A stretch of 64,000 nucleotides of DNA from Protonemura montana. Its lineage: Eukaryota > Arthropoda > Insecta > Plecoptera > Nemouridae. The stretch spans positions 6,200,001 through 6,264,000 of the forward strand of contig OX387606.1 in the NCBI GenBank assembly GCA_947568835.1, written 5' to 3'. Each line of letters opens with the position of its first letter. Within the stretch, counting starts at the first letter, position 1. The notes beneath the pieces were generated by a model. That model saw only the letters and a program-made list of their open reading frames with translations, had not been told where the DNA came from and searched no databases. Below, piece after piece: positions 32,901 through 42,207 of this stretch. A program made the translations under genes and the position numbers.

Positions 32901-34837
32901 AACAATGCGTCGTTAAACACCACAAAATAAATAATATATAATAACCGACATCTCGAAAGAGGTTTGCTAAACATAATACGAACAACGTATTAATTGATTA
33001 ATTTAGTTATCTTTCACTCAGTGTCGGCGATATAACATGCACACATTCTAATTGTTTCAATGTAGGCGATAAAAGAGGGGCTCATTTAACTGTTAGAGGG
33101 TGAGAGTGGCTTGTATCTCACAATGTCAACCTGACCTAAGGAAAAAAGTGGAAAAATAATCGGACCTGAAAGGTTAATGCTTTCGTGGATTTTTCATTGT
33201 TAATAACTAATAAGTGATTAATTTTGCTAAAGTTTTTTATAACCATTATCAAAGTCACAGCTATTCATGAAAAAAAAAGATCTGTACTGTTCTGCACAGC
33301 TTGTCTCAAGTCACAAGAGATATTTAAGAGACAGTCTGAATACGAGGTGCGATCGGTGACCAAATTGGATTACTAAATTTGAGATAGCCATATACCAAAG
33401 AAGGGGAACTTATTTGCCAACTTCATTCAACATCCCATAACAGTAACTGTTTGTGTAACTGATTGCTTTGACCTACACGCAGGCGTCTCAGACCTACTCC
33501 TACGGCAGCAGCAGCTGCTCGCAGACGTTCAACAGCTCAGAAACAAGCAGCACCTCATCAGGACCCCACAAATTCACCCACTCTGCCAGCTATAAGTCTG
33601 ACACCACCTTCCCAAAAACCCAAGGAACGCATACGCATGCCCCCGGAACATTTCCACATCCTGAAGGAACCTTTGTCAATGCTCCCGGAACGTTTCCCCA
33701 AGCCCAGAAAACCTCTACTCGTAGCCAACAACCATTTTTCCAAGCCCCAGTTACATTTGGTCAAACCCAAGGAACTTTCTCCCAGACCAAGTATACCCAA
33801 GCCCCAGCGACAAAGCCTGAAACCCACGGAACCTTTGCACCGGCGGCTGGAGCTTTCGGACAAGCTAGCGTAGCATTCGGGCAAGCCAACGAAGCTTTCG
33901 GCGAAGCCTGCAAAGCGTTTGGGCAAGCTGGCGCAGGAAGAGTGGAGGGGAAATGTCAGGCAGGGACAGCTGCTGATGGTCCAGTCCACATCTTACCCGA
34001 GACGATCGTTAACGGCGCCATCAACGTTGCCACCTCGGCTCTCAACACAGCTCGCACTGTTTTCAGCAACTTCCGCTCATCTCCGGTAAGAAGCGATCGC
34101 ATTGCTGGCTTTTTTGGTCGAGACTTTATTAGCTCAGTTTTTTTTTTTTTAGAAACATTTATAGTGGTTGCTGAAATCATGGGACTTATCCTAATATCTT
34201 TCTGCCATTTTGTTAGTGGACCACCATGAAAAATTAAAAATCATTTAATAATTTAAAGCTATTAAGATTGATCATATGATTGTGGTCAGCTGTTGACTAA
34301 TTGGTAAGTATTTCTGTTTGTAGATCCCTGAAATAAATATATTTTACTTTTATCCCAGCTGTGTAATTTGAAAGGGAAGAACAACAGAATGATTAGGTTG
34401 CCAGCATCAAAATAAGTATATAAGGTTGATCAACAGTACAAGCTAGCTCCATCCATAACAGTGCAGAGAATTGGCACCTGTTCTCGATGGATTTTCTTTT
34501 ATGAACTTTTAATTTTTTAGTTGAGTTTTTACCCTGTAACACTGTTAAACACAAAACTGTTAAGAAGGAGAGTTGCAACAGTGGCAAGAGTGGAAAGAGT
34601 TGCTGGTGACTGTAGTACCTTCTGTTTTTCCAGAGTCCTGCCCGTTCGGTTGCCAGCGACGAACCCCCTGCGCCTACCCCTGTTTCGATGGAAGAGGCTC
34701 TCCGGATGCTATCCGACATGGGCTTCTGCAACCGAGCTGTCAACGTCCAGCTGCTCGACCGTTTCCACAACGATGTGGCCAAAGTGGTCTCCGAACTCGT
34801 CAGGAATGCATCGCTCGGTCGATCTGACATCGACTAG
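22126..34837 (+). CDS. NBR1: NBR1-like selective autophagy receptor, without ZZ finger
   Basis: Ten exons in continuous phase: 22126-22275, 23481-23936, 27375-27553, 28239-28572, 29611-29728, 30201-30455, 30686-31179, 31967-32197, 33483-34085 and 34634-34837 (TAG 34835). They encode 1007 residues; human NBR1 has 966. Order: PB1 (~10-104), basic coiled coil (~265-305), FW/NBR1 domain (~333-443), acidic region with LIR-like motifs, Thr/Phe/Gln/Ala repeats, a possible amphipathic helix, UBA (~958-1000). NBR1 collects ubiquitylated cargo and tethers it to Atg8 proteins on forming autophagosomes. The ZZ zinc finger expected between PB1 and FW is not visible: those exons have almost no Cys. Intron 8 uses a GC donor. 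PB1, FW and UBA together separate it from ILRUN (no PB1) and p62 (no FW). Confidence 0.93.
22470..22664 (-). pseudogene. Non-LTR retrotransposon reverse-transcriptase C-terminal fragment
   Basis: A 64-codon minus frame inside NBR1 intron 1 contains RHNLTLYENGVHYSGIKMF followed by a MLPYLL-type box and an FKIHIKESFL stretch. This pattern (Gly-hydrophobic-Tyr-Ser/Arg-Gly, then Leu-Pro, then Phe-Lys helix) is typical of the very end of Jockey/CR1/L2-like ORF2 proteins. No upstream polymerase domain is present, as expected for a 5'-truncated insertion. Confidence 0.6.
24030..24175 (+). repeat. Left subterminal repeat array of the intron-2 element
   Basis: Repeated short motifs: CTGTTTTCTGCGCCTC, GTTTTGTGCGCCTCTG and GTTTTGTGCGGCCCT, plus a variant CAGCAAACTGCGCCCC. 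The same motifs in reverse complement form the right end (27180-27325). Such clustered subterminal motifs are usual transposase-binding sites in hAT-like elements. Confidence 0.75.
24383..24785 (-). mobile_element. 5S-headed SINE, minus strand, nested in the intron-2 element
   Basis: Read on the minus strand, the 5S-like head (agcaacactgctctgg, aggtattggatgggt) lies near 24735-24695 and the tail (agtgcgttgttaaactcca type) near 24410-24383, with recognisable intermediate sequence. It is well diverged from the young copies. Because it sits inside 24030-27325, it inserted after that element did, or was carried in with it. Confidence 0.8.
26814..26895 (+). mobile_element. SINE tail fragment inside the intron-2 element
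   Basis: About 80 bases match the SINE 3' end: ccattcattcaccgacacc, a gcccagtgc block, then aaaacagtgcgttcgttaaac and an acaa tail. The body and 5S head are absent, so this is a 5'-truncated or eroded copy. Confidence 0.7.
27180..27325 (-). repeat. Right subterminal repeat array of the intron-2 element
   Basis: In reverse complement this reads gtgcgcctctgttttctgcg, followed by further TGCGGCTCTGTTTT and TGCGGCCCT motifs, mirroring the left end. The element stops 49 bp before the acceptor of NBR1 exon 3, so the branch point and pyrimidine tract lie in or right beside the insertion boundary. Confidence 0.75.
27375..28572 (+). CDS. NBR1: NBR1 coiled-coil exons and start of FW domain
   Basis: Exon 3 (27375-27553) is a hydrophilic linker (MKNEIVSEVTTNMRLMLTN ... 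SDEDSSDAALGSDQ). Exon 4 (28239-28572) opens with a Lys/Glu/Leu heptad run (KIEKLHKREKKLEKKLDSKL), a likely coiled coil for oligomerisation, then a basic stretch, then the first FW strands (YLMDAILLNDG, FTKIWEIMNNGTLPWTDK). In vertebrate NBR1 the ZZ finger precedes this point; here there are no CxxC pairs. Confidence 0.9.
27773..28084. mobile_element. hAT-like MITE in NBR1 intron 3
   Basis: A 312-bp AT-rich element begins TAGGGATGG and ends CCATCCCTA, with ATATCGAT-type sequence continuing the inverted repeat inward on both sides. The flanking 8-mers gtaaaaat (27765-27772) and gtttaaat (28085-28092) agree at six of eight places, as expected for an aged hAT target duplication. No coding capacity. 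Confidence 0.7.
28824..29264 (+). mobile_element. 5S-headed SINE, near full-length, NBR1 intron 4
   Basis: A 441-bp copy. The head (gatcaccgaagttaagcaac, aggtattgaatgggtgacc) resembles the 3' part of 5S rRNA with its internal pol III promoter region. A central box (cggaagggacgttaag...ggtggtcccc) can pair GGGAC with GTCCC. The tail (cagtgcatcgttaaacacca) ends in an (AAT)n run. Imperfect 15-base duplications flank it: aaactaagtggatgc (28809-28823) and aaactaaggtgatgc (29265-29279). Sister copies lie at 32503 and 57724. Confidence 0.93.
29611..30455 (+). CDS. NBR1: NBR1 FW (four-tryptophan) domain exons
   Basis: Exons 29611-29728 and 30201-30455 complete the FW domain: TELRLAWGTLGLEPEE, VKCPILEPGEKGQIAVNF and GTFESYWHFYHMGERFGHWV. 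The four Trp of the name are seen in IWEI, LPWT, LAWG and SYWHF, with a fifth in GHWVG. The immunoglobulin-like fold in NBR1 and ILRUN binds cargo or partners (MAP1B in vertebrate NBR1). The end of the second exon is Asn/Gly/Glu-rich linker. Confidence 0.95.
30686..32197 (+). CDS. NBR1: NBR1 acidic region with two LIR-like motifs
   Basis: Exons 30686-31179 and 31967-32197. An acidic Ser run (SDNDSDTDSDEK) leads into FVIV (30964-30975, residue ~591) and then PMPACF; the human NBR1 LIR has the same layout (acidic, aromatic-x-x-hydrophobic, Pro, CF). A second candidate FVSL (31126-31137, residue ~645) follows EPDDE. LIRs bind Atg8/LC3/GABARAP. The second exon ends at a GC donor (AAG|GCAAGT at 32198); using the nearby GT would shift the frame into a stop. 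Confidence 0.88.
31537..31790 (+). mobile_element. 5'-truncated SINE in NBR1 intron 7
   Basis: Matches the SINE from ttgccttgcttatcaacctg through the central box (cggaagggacattagg) to the tail (tgtcaaaacagtgtgtcctt). It lacks the 5S-like head and has internal deletions. More diverged than the 28824 copy. Confidence 0.88.
32198..32203 (+). other. GC donor of NBR1 intron 8 (GC-AG intron)
   Basis: The donor reads AAG|GCAAGT, the strong consensus that compensates for a C at +2. Exon 8 ends in phase 0 and exon 9 (33483) opens in phase 0. The only nearby GT would put exon 9 into a frame that stops within about 40 codons. Confidence 0.85.
32503..32945 (+). mobile_element. 5S-headed SINE, near full-length, NBR1 intron 8
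   Basis: A 443-bp copy highly similar to 28824-29264, with small deletions in the head (aaggaaactgagctgag) and at the tail. Perfect 10-base target duplications cgacatctcg lie at 32493-32502 and 32946-32955, so both boundaries are firm. Confidence 0.95.
33483..34085 (+). CDS. NBR1: NBR1 repeat-rich exon with possible amphipathic helix
   Basis: One 201-codon exon. After a Ser/Thr/Tyr-rich start come degenerate 7-9-residue repeats that change character along the exon: APGTFPHPEGTF, GQTQGTFSQT, then AFGQASVAFGQANEAFGEAC. This looks like a tandemly expanded, lineage-specific disordered or helical region. The end (INVATSALNTARTVFSNF) has hydrophobic spacing of an amphipathic helix, the position where vertebrate NBR1 carries its membrane-binding J region. 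The frame is open and in phase with neighbours; function is inference. Confidence 0.88.
34634..34837 (+). CDS. NBR1: NBR1 terminal exon with UBA domain
   Basis: The last exon encodes a short Pro-rich lead, then a UBA of about 43 residues: MEEALRMLSDMGFCNRAVNV through NDVAKVVSELV, ending before TAG at 34835. MGF in the first loop is the ubiquitin-contact signature. In NBR1 the C-terminal UBA recognises ubiquitylated cargo. Location at the extreme C-terminus matches the family. Confidence 0.95.
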   Translation, partial: SPARSVASDEPPAPTPVSMEEALRMLSDMGFCNRAVNVQLLDRFHNDVAKVVSELVRNASLGRSDID

Positions 34838-36731
34838 TAGGCGCTTGCCAGTTTTGATTGGTACACATTCAGAGAATTGTACAACAGTAAATTGACTGTG
34901 AGTATTTAGAAATCTTCCAAACTATCGCCATCTACAAACACATTCTCAACAATAACGTTCAAGTTGTAACGTAGATTCTTCTTGGTAGAAGGTACTTCAA
35001 ATTCTTTGGTTAATGGAAGCACTGTCTCTTACCAGTGATTTTTGAATACATTTTTCCTTTATCATAAAATTTTTCTGTAATTCGATTTTATCTTTAAAGA
35101 AGGCATGTATTTGTCTGAAATTTTATTTTCTTGCAACTAAGTAGTAGCCTACTATCCGTGGTTTTAGTTCACCGCATTGTCTACAAACCGTGTCAAGGCG
35201 AGGCTAGGTGATTTCCGTAGCTTTTTAGCCTTTGGAAATCAAGAGTCGAATCCTTCCTGCAGGTCCGAGATATTATATACCGGTACTTCGAGGACAAACT
35301 GTTATTTTCCATACACAACACAATAATCTCACTTACTGAATAACAAATAATTAATCCATATAATTAATAATACTAAAGAAAAGTAGCATATGATTAGTGT
35401 CCGCTGCAATCTTGGCTTTAGTGTTGTATTTGTAGGCTGCGTTGATTTCAAATATATCTAGTAATGAAGGGACCTTCATCTTGCAGTTCAAGTATTGGAA
35501 GGTACTAACCGTGACTTTGTGCTACGAATCTAAGTAGATACACCAAAAATACTAAGATGTCACACCACTTACTTAACAGAGTATTTTCATTACTAGAGGC
35601 TTTTTAGTAAAATGTGTTATGTTTTTTATTATTTTATTATTTTTTGTTTTACATGGCAGCTTTGTAGGAAACTTGTGTAACAGATTATATTGCAAGGGAA
35701 AAGAAAGCACAATTGATGTTTCATGATCTCTCAAACATCATAAGTTTTGACAACTCCGGGACGATTGCCAGACGAAGGACTGAAAGTGTACGCCACTCTG
35801 CTTTTACTTCCGCTTTTACAATTCCTAAACTATGTAAGATGTAAAGGGAAGGGTACACCAACTAATCCTCAGGAAAAACTTGCGACTGTATTCCGTGCAA
35901 ATGGCTTTCGGTGAGATTTAGATTGACATGAGAGCAATTGTCTTGGGCATGGAACCCGTTTCATGAATTTCTCCAAAAATGATAGCACAGGTTTGATGTG
36001 GGGTCAGGCTTGGTGAAAATCATATAATTTGTCAAGATATTATGGTTACAATAGACGAGGTGAGGCGGAGTTGTTCAGAGCCGTAGATAGATGTTTGTGT
36101 ATCAAACGGTTTTGCTCTGTGAGAATTGCTTTTTGGTCTTTAAACTTTAAAGGTTTCTTTGCAATTGTCGTTTTCGACCACATTAGTGTGGTCATCTTCT
36201 GGACCAGTCGGACCATATCAAGTCCAGTTTGTTGCTTTCATATAGGTCTTACAGGTGAATGTGATAGGCCGCGCTCGCCTCTACTGCCTGGTGGATTGCA
36301 GACCTCTGATTGGCTGACTAGGGTAAGCAGTGGGTTGGTCAACTCCTAAGCTTGAACAGCTGTAGCGCTGGCCAAGGTCCTTTTTAGGACCAAAACGCAA
36401 TTTCCACTGAGCAAAACTGTTCAACACACAAACAACAATGCGGGTGTCTCAAATTGTTATAGTATTGTGTTCGCATTGTGCTTTGCTTTTAAAATGTTAG
36501 GTTTCCAACTGCTGAGTGGTATATTACAAATTTTTTGCGTAAAATTATCTTCATTTCCCTACTTTACTAGCAAATGTCATTTGAAGAGTTAAATATTCTT
36601 AATTCATGTATGAATAAAAATATTTTCTTAAGTAATATCAATGTTTGTGTGTATTTTAAAATTGATGTCTTGATGAAACTTTTATGGAATAATTGATATT
36701 TGCTTTGAATGTAGGTAATTGCAATGTATTG

Positions 36732-36737
36732 AATAAA
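36732..36737 (+). terminator. Possible poly(A) signal for NBR1
   Basis: An AATAAA hexamer in AT-rich sequence about 1.9 kb past the NBR1 stop; another is at 36613. Either would imply a long 3' UTR. No cDNA evidence is available, so this is only a motif match. Confidence 0.25.
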
Positions 36738-37320
36738 ATAAATCATTTATATTAAAAAAGATTGCATGCCTCGGTTCCATCCTTGCTAGCTGAACTTAGT
36801 GTTTTATTTATGTGTGTCCCAAAAAAAAAAGAAGTTAATGGTCTTTTTGAAAATCTCATAGATTTGTTATGATTTGTTTCTATATTCTTGTAAAAGAATG
36901 AACATGGCAAATTTTCATTGGATTGACACCAACTTTCTTACCATGTGATTGTGATCAGATAGGCGTGTGATCGACAATGCATTTTTAAAGCTGTGATAAA
37001 ATAGTTTACCATGCTGTTCTTTTCACAAAGTGTTGTGTTGTCTCTTCCAGAGGTCGTAAGTTAGGTTATACCTAAAGTTATACCTTAGTAATACTTAATG
37101 TATTATTAGAGGTTTGCTATTGCAGGCAGAGAAGTGCATGGGAGCAAGGGCTTCTCGGATGGAAGAGTGGTATTGCGAGTTCATTTACTTTTTTTAAACC
37201 TTTAATCTGATCCATTTCCTTAATTAGGTGTTATTTATTTAAACAGTCAATATGGTTCATTATATTGATCACGTTTTATTTTCACCAAAATAATCAATAT
37301 CATCTCTCTGGAACAAAGTG

Positions 37321-37334
37321 GTTGTCATGACGCC
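37321..37334 (-). promoter_or_regulatory. Weak RFX/X-box-like motif upstream of DNAH6
   Basis: The minus strand reads GGCGTCATGACAAC about 175 bp upstream of the DNAH6 ATG. It resembles the RFX X-box, which controls many ciliary genes, but one half-site has mismatches. Position and gene function make it plausible; the sequence match alone is weak. Confidence 0.25.
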
Positions 37335-37507
37335 AAATAACATTCTGAACAAAAGAGAAGAGATATAACAGTTTTAGTTTCATCTTGAATATCTGCTTTG
37401 TTATGGACTTCAATTGATGAATTTCACCTACATGTTGAATATTAATTATGAAGATGGAATTTACGATTCAGTTTCGTACGAGCTGATTTGATTTTAAAGT
37501 ATTCAAA

Positions 37508-40500
37508 ATGAATAAACACGGTGTCGAAGCGACACTAGAGTCCATAATGGACCTGGACTCCAACATGAGTTTTGTAGAATTAGTCAGTTCCAATACGACT
37601 AGGACCTCTGCAGCTAGCCAGGACCTGGAAAGCGAGGAATCTCAAGAAATAGTGGAAGAAGTTGTACAATTAGTGGACGGTGCCAAGTATGAAATCACAG
37701 TCTTTGTACCTACTTGAACTACATTCTGGGGCTCCAAGTTAATTTACCAATTGATAATTGTGGTTTTCTAGAGCGCCAGAAATTATTCCGTTCCATATAC
37801 CTCACAAGAAGTTGTTTGCAAAATATGAAATCAAGCAAAAGGAAGGACCTGAGCCTTTGGTAAGTTGACTAGCCTGAATATTTCTCCAGCATTTTACAAT
37901 TGCAGAATAATTACTTATTGGTGCAGAGTTGAAGAATATTCTTACTGCAAAATCCCCAAAAATCTATTTCTTTATCGATTTGCAAGCAATTTTAAACGTA
38001 GATCTTACAAGAATTCAAGTACTTTTTTGCAAGGAACCCTTTGAAATAGAACATTTTGCATCGGCTGTTCCTTTACTAATGTCATTCTATTTTTCACTGA
38101 AGAAAAAAGATGATTGATTATTGTCTTCCTTATTCTAAGCAAACATATCTTTTACAGCGAGGGTTTACAGAAAATCAAAATGCAAGGCGGAAAAGATACG
38201 TTGTGGCTCCAAAGCCAGCTGCCGCAAGCAAGGAAGTGGTTGACGATTTGTCCCCTGTGTTACCTTCAACCATGTCAAAAGGTAGTAGCTATAGTTTAAC
38301 ATATAAAATTCTGAAGGGCAAAAAAATATTGATGAGGTTTCAAAATTTAATAAAACCGTCACAAGTAACATACAGTAGAAATTTTATTGATAATGTCGAG
38401 TGTTCTTTTAATTTCAGTTTTCCGTGATGCACGAGGACCTCTCAAAGTAACTCTGGCTCACGATTCGGCTCCCAAAAGGCTCCGGCACAAACCTGAAATT
38501 TGTGACCAACTGGAAATTATTCACCAACTGAGAACCAACCCAAAATTGGGATTTTTCTACATGATCTATGCTGTGCATAGGTCATCGGAATACTACAGCC
38601 CATATACTTTAAAGTAAATTTAACCTAGCATATTTATAATACAGAGAGTTTTACGAGGTTCAATCATGGGACGATAATTTAGTTACCACTCTTCATTACT
38701 GATGTACTGATGTGATAAACAAGTGCGTTTCCCAGAAACAAAAATATTATTTTTTAGCTGTGCTTAAATGTTGAAAAATTATAATGGGCTTTGTTTAATC
38801 TTTCAGAGTTGTCCCATATCAGAAGATAGACAAGAAGAACTTTCTAACAATAAGTAAAGATGGAGTTACACATTATCGGTGCAGTGAGATTATTTTCACC
38901 CCACTAGATGTTTGGGAGCGCGAGTACAGGCAGTATTGCAAACTTCAAAAGGTAACGATTTCTATTTCACAGCAGTTCAGGCCATTTCTAAAACGAATAT
39001 GAAAGATGAAATATTTTTGTCTTTATAGATAAAATCTTTCTTCAACTTTCGCATTTGGAAGAGTTTTTACTTGTGGAAAAAGAATCTGAGCTGGCGGAAG
39101 TTTGTTGAAGCCCGGGATGAGCTCAAAGGAAGTCTGTTCATACTAAACCCTGGTCTGCGAAACGGACTTCTCGAACTACGGGAGATGATTATCAAGCTCT
39201 CGTTTTTGACATTTACTGACATGAGCATAAAGGAAGGAAATGAGCTATTTGTCTTTGTAGAAAATCAGGTAAGATATCTAATACGAGGTGTTCGAACAGA
39301 GAGGGTAACCATTTTCAATGTTTTTTTTTGTTTGCTACACTTAGTTTGCTATACTTGTTTGCTATTTATAGTTTGCTATAATAAATTGATAAAAATATTT
39401 CTAACAGCTCTTTGAAAGCACACACTAATAAAAAAATCTATTTGATATTTGATCAATAAACAATTTGACAGGTGGAGATTGAGGTTCGAGTTTCTGGTTG
39501 GGCACCAATTTTTGTGAGGTTTTTAGTGTTCCTAAAAACAAAATTTCATTTCATTTACCAGATGACTAAATTGGAGCAGGCTCAAGAGCTTCTTGGCGAT
39601 TTCCGAGACACTGCCAAGCACCTGATAAACACAGCTTGCCACTCGACGATGCTTTTATTGGGCTTCACCACCGACGACCACAACTTCTACGTCGGCTCGC
39701 AGATATTGATTGGCAGCCGGAGGACAAAAGACGGCAAGAGGAAGATGACCTACTCTGAACAGGCAGACAAGAGACGCTACTGTGAACGTCTATCATGGTA
39801 GCATGCGCATTGTCCAACTTTCTCACATTTTTAAGAAATTGTAGAACCTAGAAAGACCGATCTCTAAAACAGTGATATTGGTTTGACCGTTCAGCTACAT
39901 CCATCTGGCCGACTTGATGATGATGGTGCTGTTCCACGACATTGTCCACAACTCGCTGGCAGACTTTGTCAATGTGCTGCGGCTGCATAACCGGTTCTTG
40001 CCAAGCCAAAGTGACCAAGAGGGTACGGATACTACCGCAGTATTGGAGGAAGCTAGGCCCAAATCCGATCCGCAGGCAAGTTCCTTTTTGCTGGTCACAA
40101 TTTATACAGTTTGTTTCTTGCATTGGTGGCATTTTTTATTTTTAACACAGACTCTTAAATCAATAAAAAAATCTGACTACCTGATTGATAATAGCGATAG
40201 CTTATTAATAGTTGAAACAACCGTATTGTGCTGTATATGCATGTATTTTATTTACATCACTTTGTAGAAAGCTGCCTAATCAACTATTTCTTAGCACAGA
40301 AAATTTATTCTTATGGCAGTACTCTGTCACTCCCATTTAATATTTAAGCAAATTGAGACCACTCAATTAAACACATTTTTTTGGCATACATTTATTTCCG
40401 ACTTGAAAATCGTTATTTTTGCTTCCCTCCTGGATGAATTAACTATAATTTATTTTGAAACATTGGAAATTGATCATGTAGATTCTGAGCATTTAACACT

Positions 40501-42207
40501 AAGTCTTCAGAAACTCAATTTTTGGAACCCTTGGCTAGGTTAAGGAAATCACGAGCACTTGGTTGCGGTTTCAGAGTCCACTGTTCGTGACGGACGTGGT
40601 AATCGAACCGGCAGCAATCAGCCTCGATCCCTCCGGGATTGTCTTCTACAACGCAATCCAACAACTTGTTGACTTATGGGACGAAAGCGTAATCAACATC
40701 AATATATTGCTGCAAGACCCACACTTTGACCCCTTCTTAGAGTAAGCAAGAAAGACATTATGTGAAAATAATTTTACATCAAAATCAAGTGCTTTAGATC
40801 AATTTTGCCATTTTATTTGTGTAAGGTCTTATATCTACCACAATTGTAGTAGTGTATTGACCTAAATTACTTACTATGAGTCAAGATAACAGTGCTATCT
40901 TTCCATTGAAGTCAATGTTAAGAGGAAAGTGAAGAAAGTGAGAAAAGAGCATAAGGCTTAGATAATTTAACTCCATCTTTCCTTACCAAGAGATTTTAAC
41001 TGACTTTCCTATTAGACCGATGATCAATGGCAAGCATGCCGAGCGCATGGCCGCAACGGGTCCTGAGATCGATGAGGCACTTGCCAGGGATCCTCGTATC
41101 ATCAAACTCAAGGACGATATAAACAATATATTCAGCCAAACTTTCGAGGCAGCTCACCGATACATCAAGCGGTTCACTTTCGTGCAGCAGTTCTATCAGA
41201 GCAACGAGAAAGTTAACCCAGACAAAATTAGAAATGGGCGCGGTAACATTTTCCTCTATATATTTGGCTGTATGTTTTTTTTGGAATTTTTTTTAATTTT
41301 CATTGCTCTCTCTTTTCATTGCAGAGATTGAGTTGTTCCGAAGATATTTGACTAACTACCATAAGCAGATTGAGGATATCAACGATATTGTGCATTCACA
41401 AGCAATGGGAGTCTTGAACCTGCAGTTTGAAAATTTCAAAGAAACCGTTCTCCCATCTTCAACTGGTCTACTAAAAATTGTGCAAGAAACTCTTCCCAGG
41501 TACTGTAATTAACAAGCAATCTAAATCTGTAATTTGAATTGTTAATTATTATCGTGATTATCCTTCTCAGTTCTATATTTTATATGACATTTTATAGATT
41601 CTATAGATTCTTTTCCCTTCTATGACAATATCTTTTGCTAGCCTTCCAGTGAATGGAAAGTTGATTTGTGATCTTAGATTTTGTTAAGCTTTTTATTCTT
41701 AAAAAATGGAGCTAAAAATTTTCCTTTCATGTGGTATGATAATATTTAGTAATATTTTGTTATGTATACAATGAAATATTATTCTAGAGTAACATCTAGC
41801 ATGAATGGCAGAAATTTACAAATAATTGTGATTTTTTTTATCCCCAGTATTGGAAGAACGAAGACAGAGGCATTGACAACTGAGACAAATGACTCCATGC
41901 AATTTCTCGATAAAGACCCAACCACTACTCTGGAATATGTCGACTATCTTCAGTTTCTGGAGAATTCCCAAGTTCGGGTAGGTATTTCTTCCAGGTCTTA
42001 AGCCTCTGATTTTGTATGATATTGATATTTAATATTTGATATGTATTTTTGTATTCTGCTAGCAGCAGCTTAATTTGAGCATACCACTATCATTTTTTGT
42101 TTTAGGTCGATGCAATGGAATCAGAGCTTGATTACTGCAAAGATCTGTTTGATCTCATTGATGAATTCCAAGTGGAAATTCAACCTGATGACCTAGCTAA
42201 CTACCTG
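37508..42207 (+). CDS. DNAH6: DNAH6 N-terminal tail and stem exons 1-13
   Basis: Exons 37508-37686, 37772-37859, 38158-38281, 38418-38613, 38807-38951, 39029-39268, 39562-39797, 39895-40075, 40575-40741, 41016-41242, 41325-41499, 41848-41977 and 42106-42207. Exons 1-3 are acidic then basic and poorly conserved. From exon 4 ([17 protein letters not shown]) the vertebrate stem is recognisable, including [17 protein letters not shown] in exon 7. The stem binds intermediate or light chains and docks the inner arm. Exon 1 donor was chosen by phase (AA|GTATGA); exon 8 ends at a GC donor. Exon 7 could also start at 39472, adding 30 in-frame residues. Confidence 0.88.

Larger units (their letters stand above)
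34838..37507. other. Intergenic region between NBR1 and DNAH6
   Basis: 2.7 kb without a recognisable gene. It should hold the NBR1 3' UTR and the DNAH6 promoter. AATAAA hexamers at 36613 and 36732 are possible poly(A) signals for NBR1. An imperfect RFX-like palindrome lies at 37321-37334. No SINE or transposon ends were recognised here. Confidence 0.5.
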
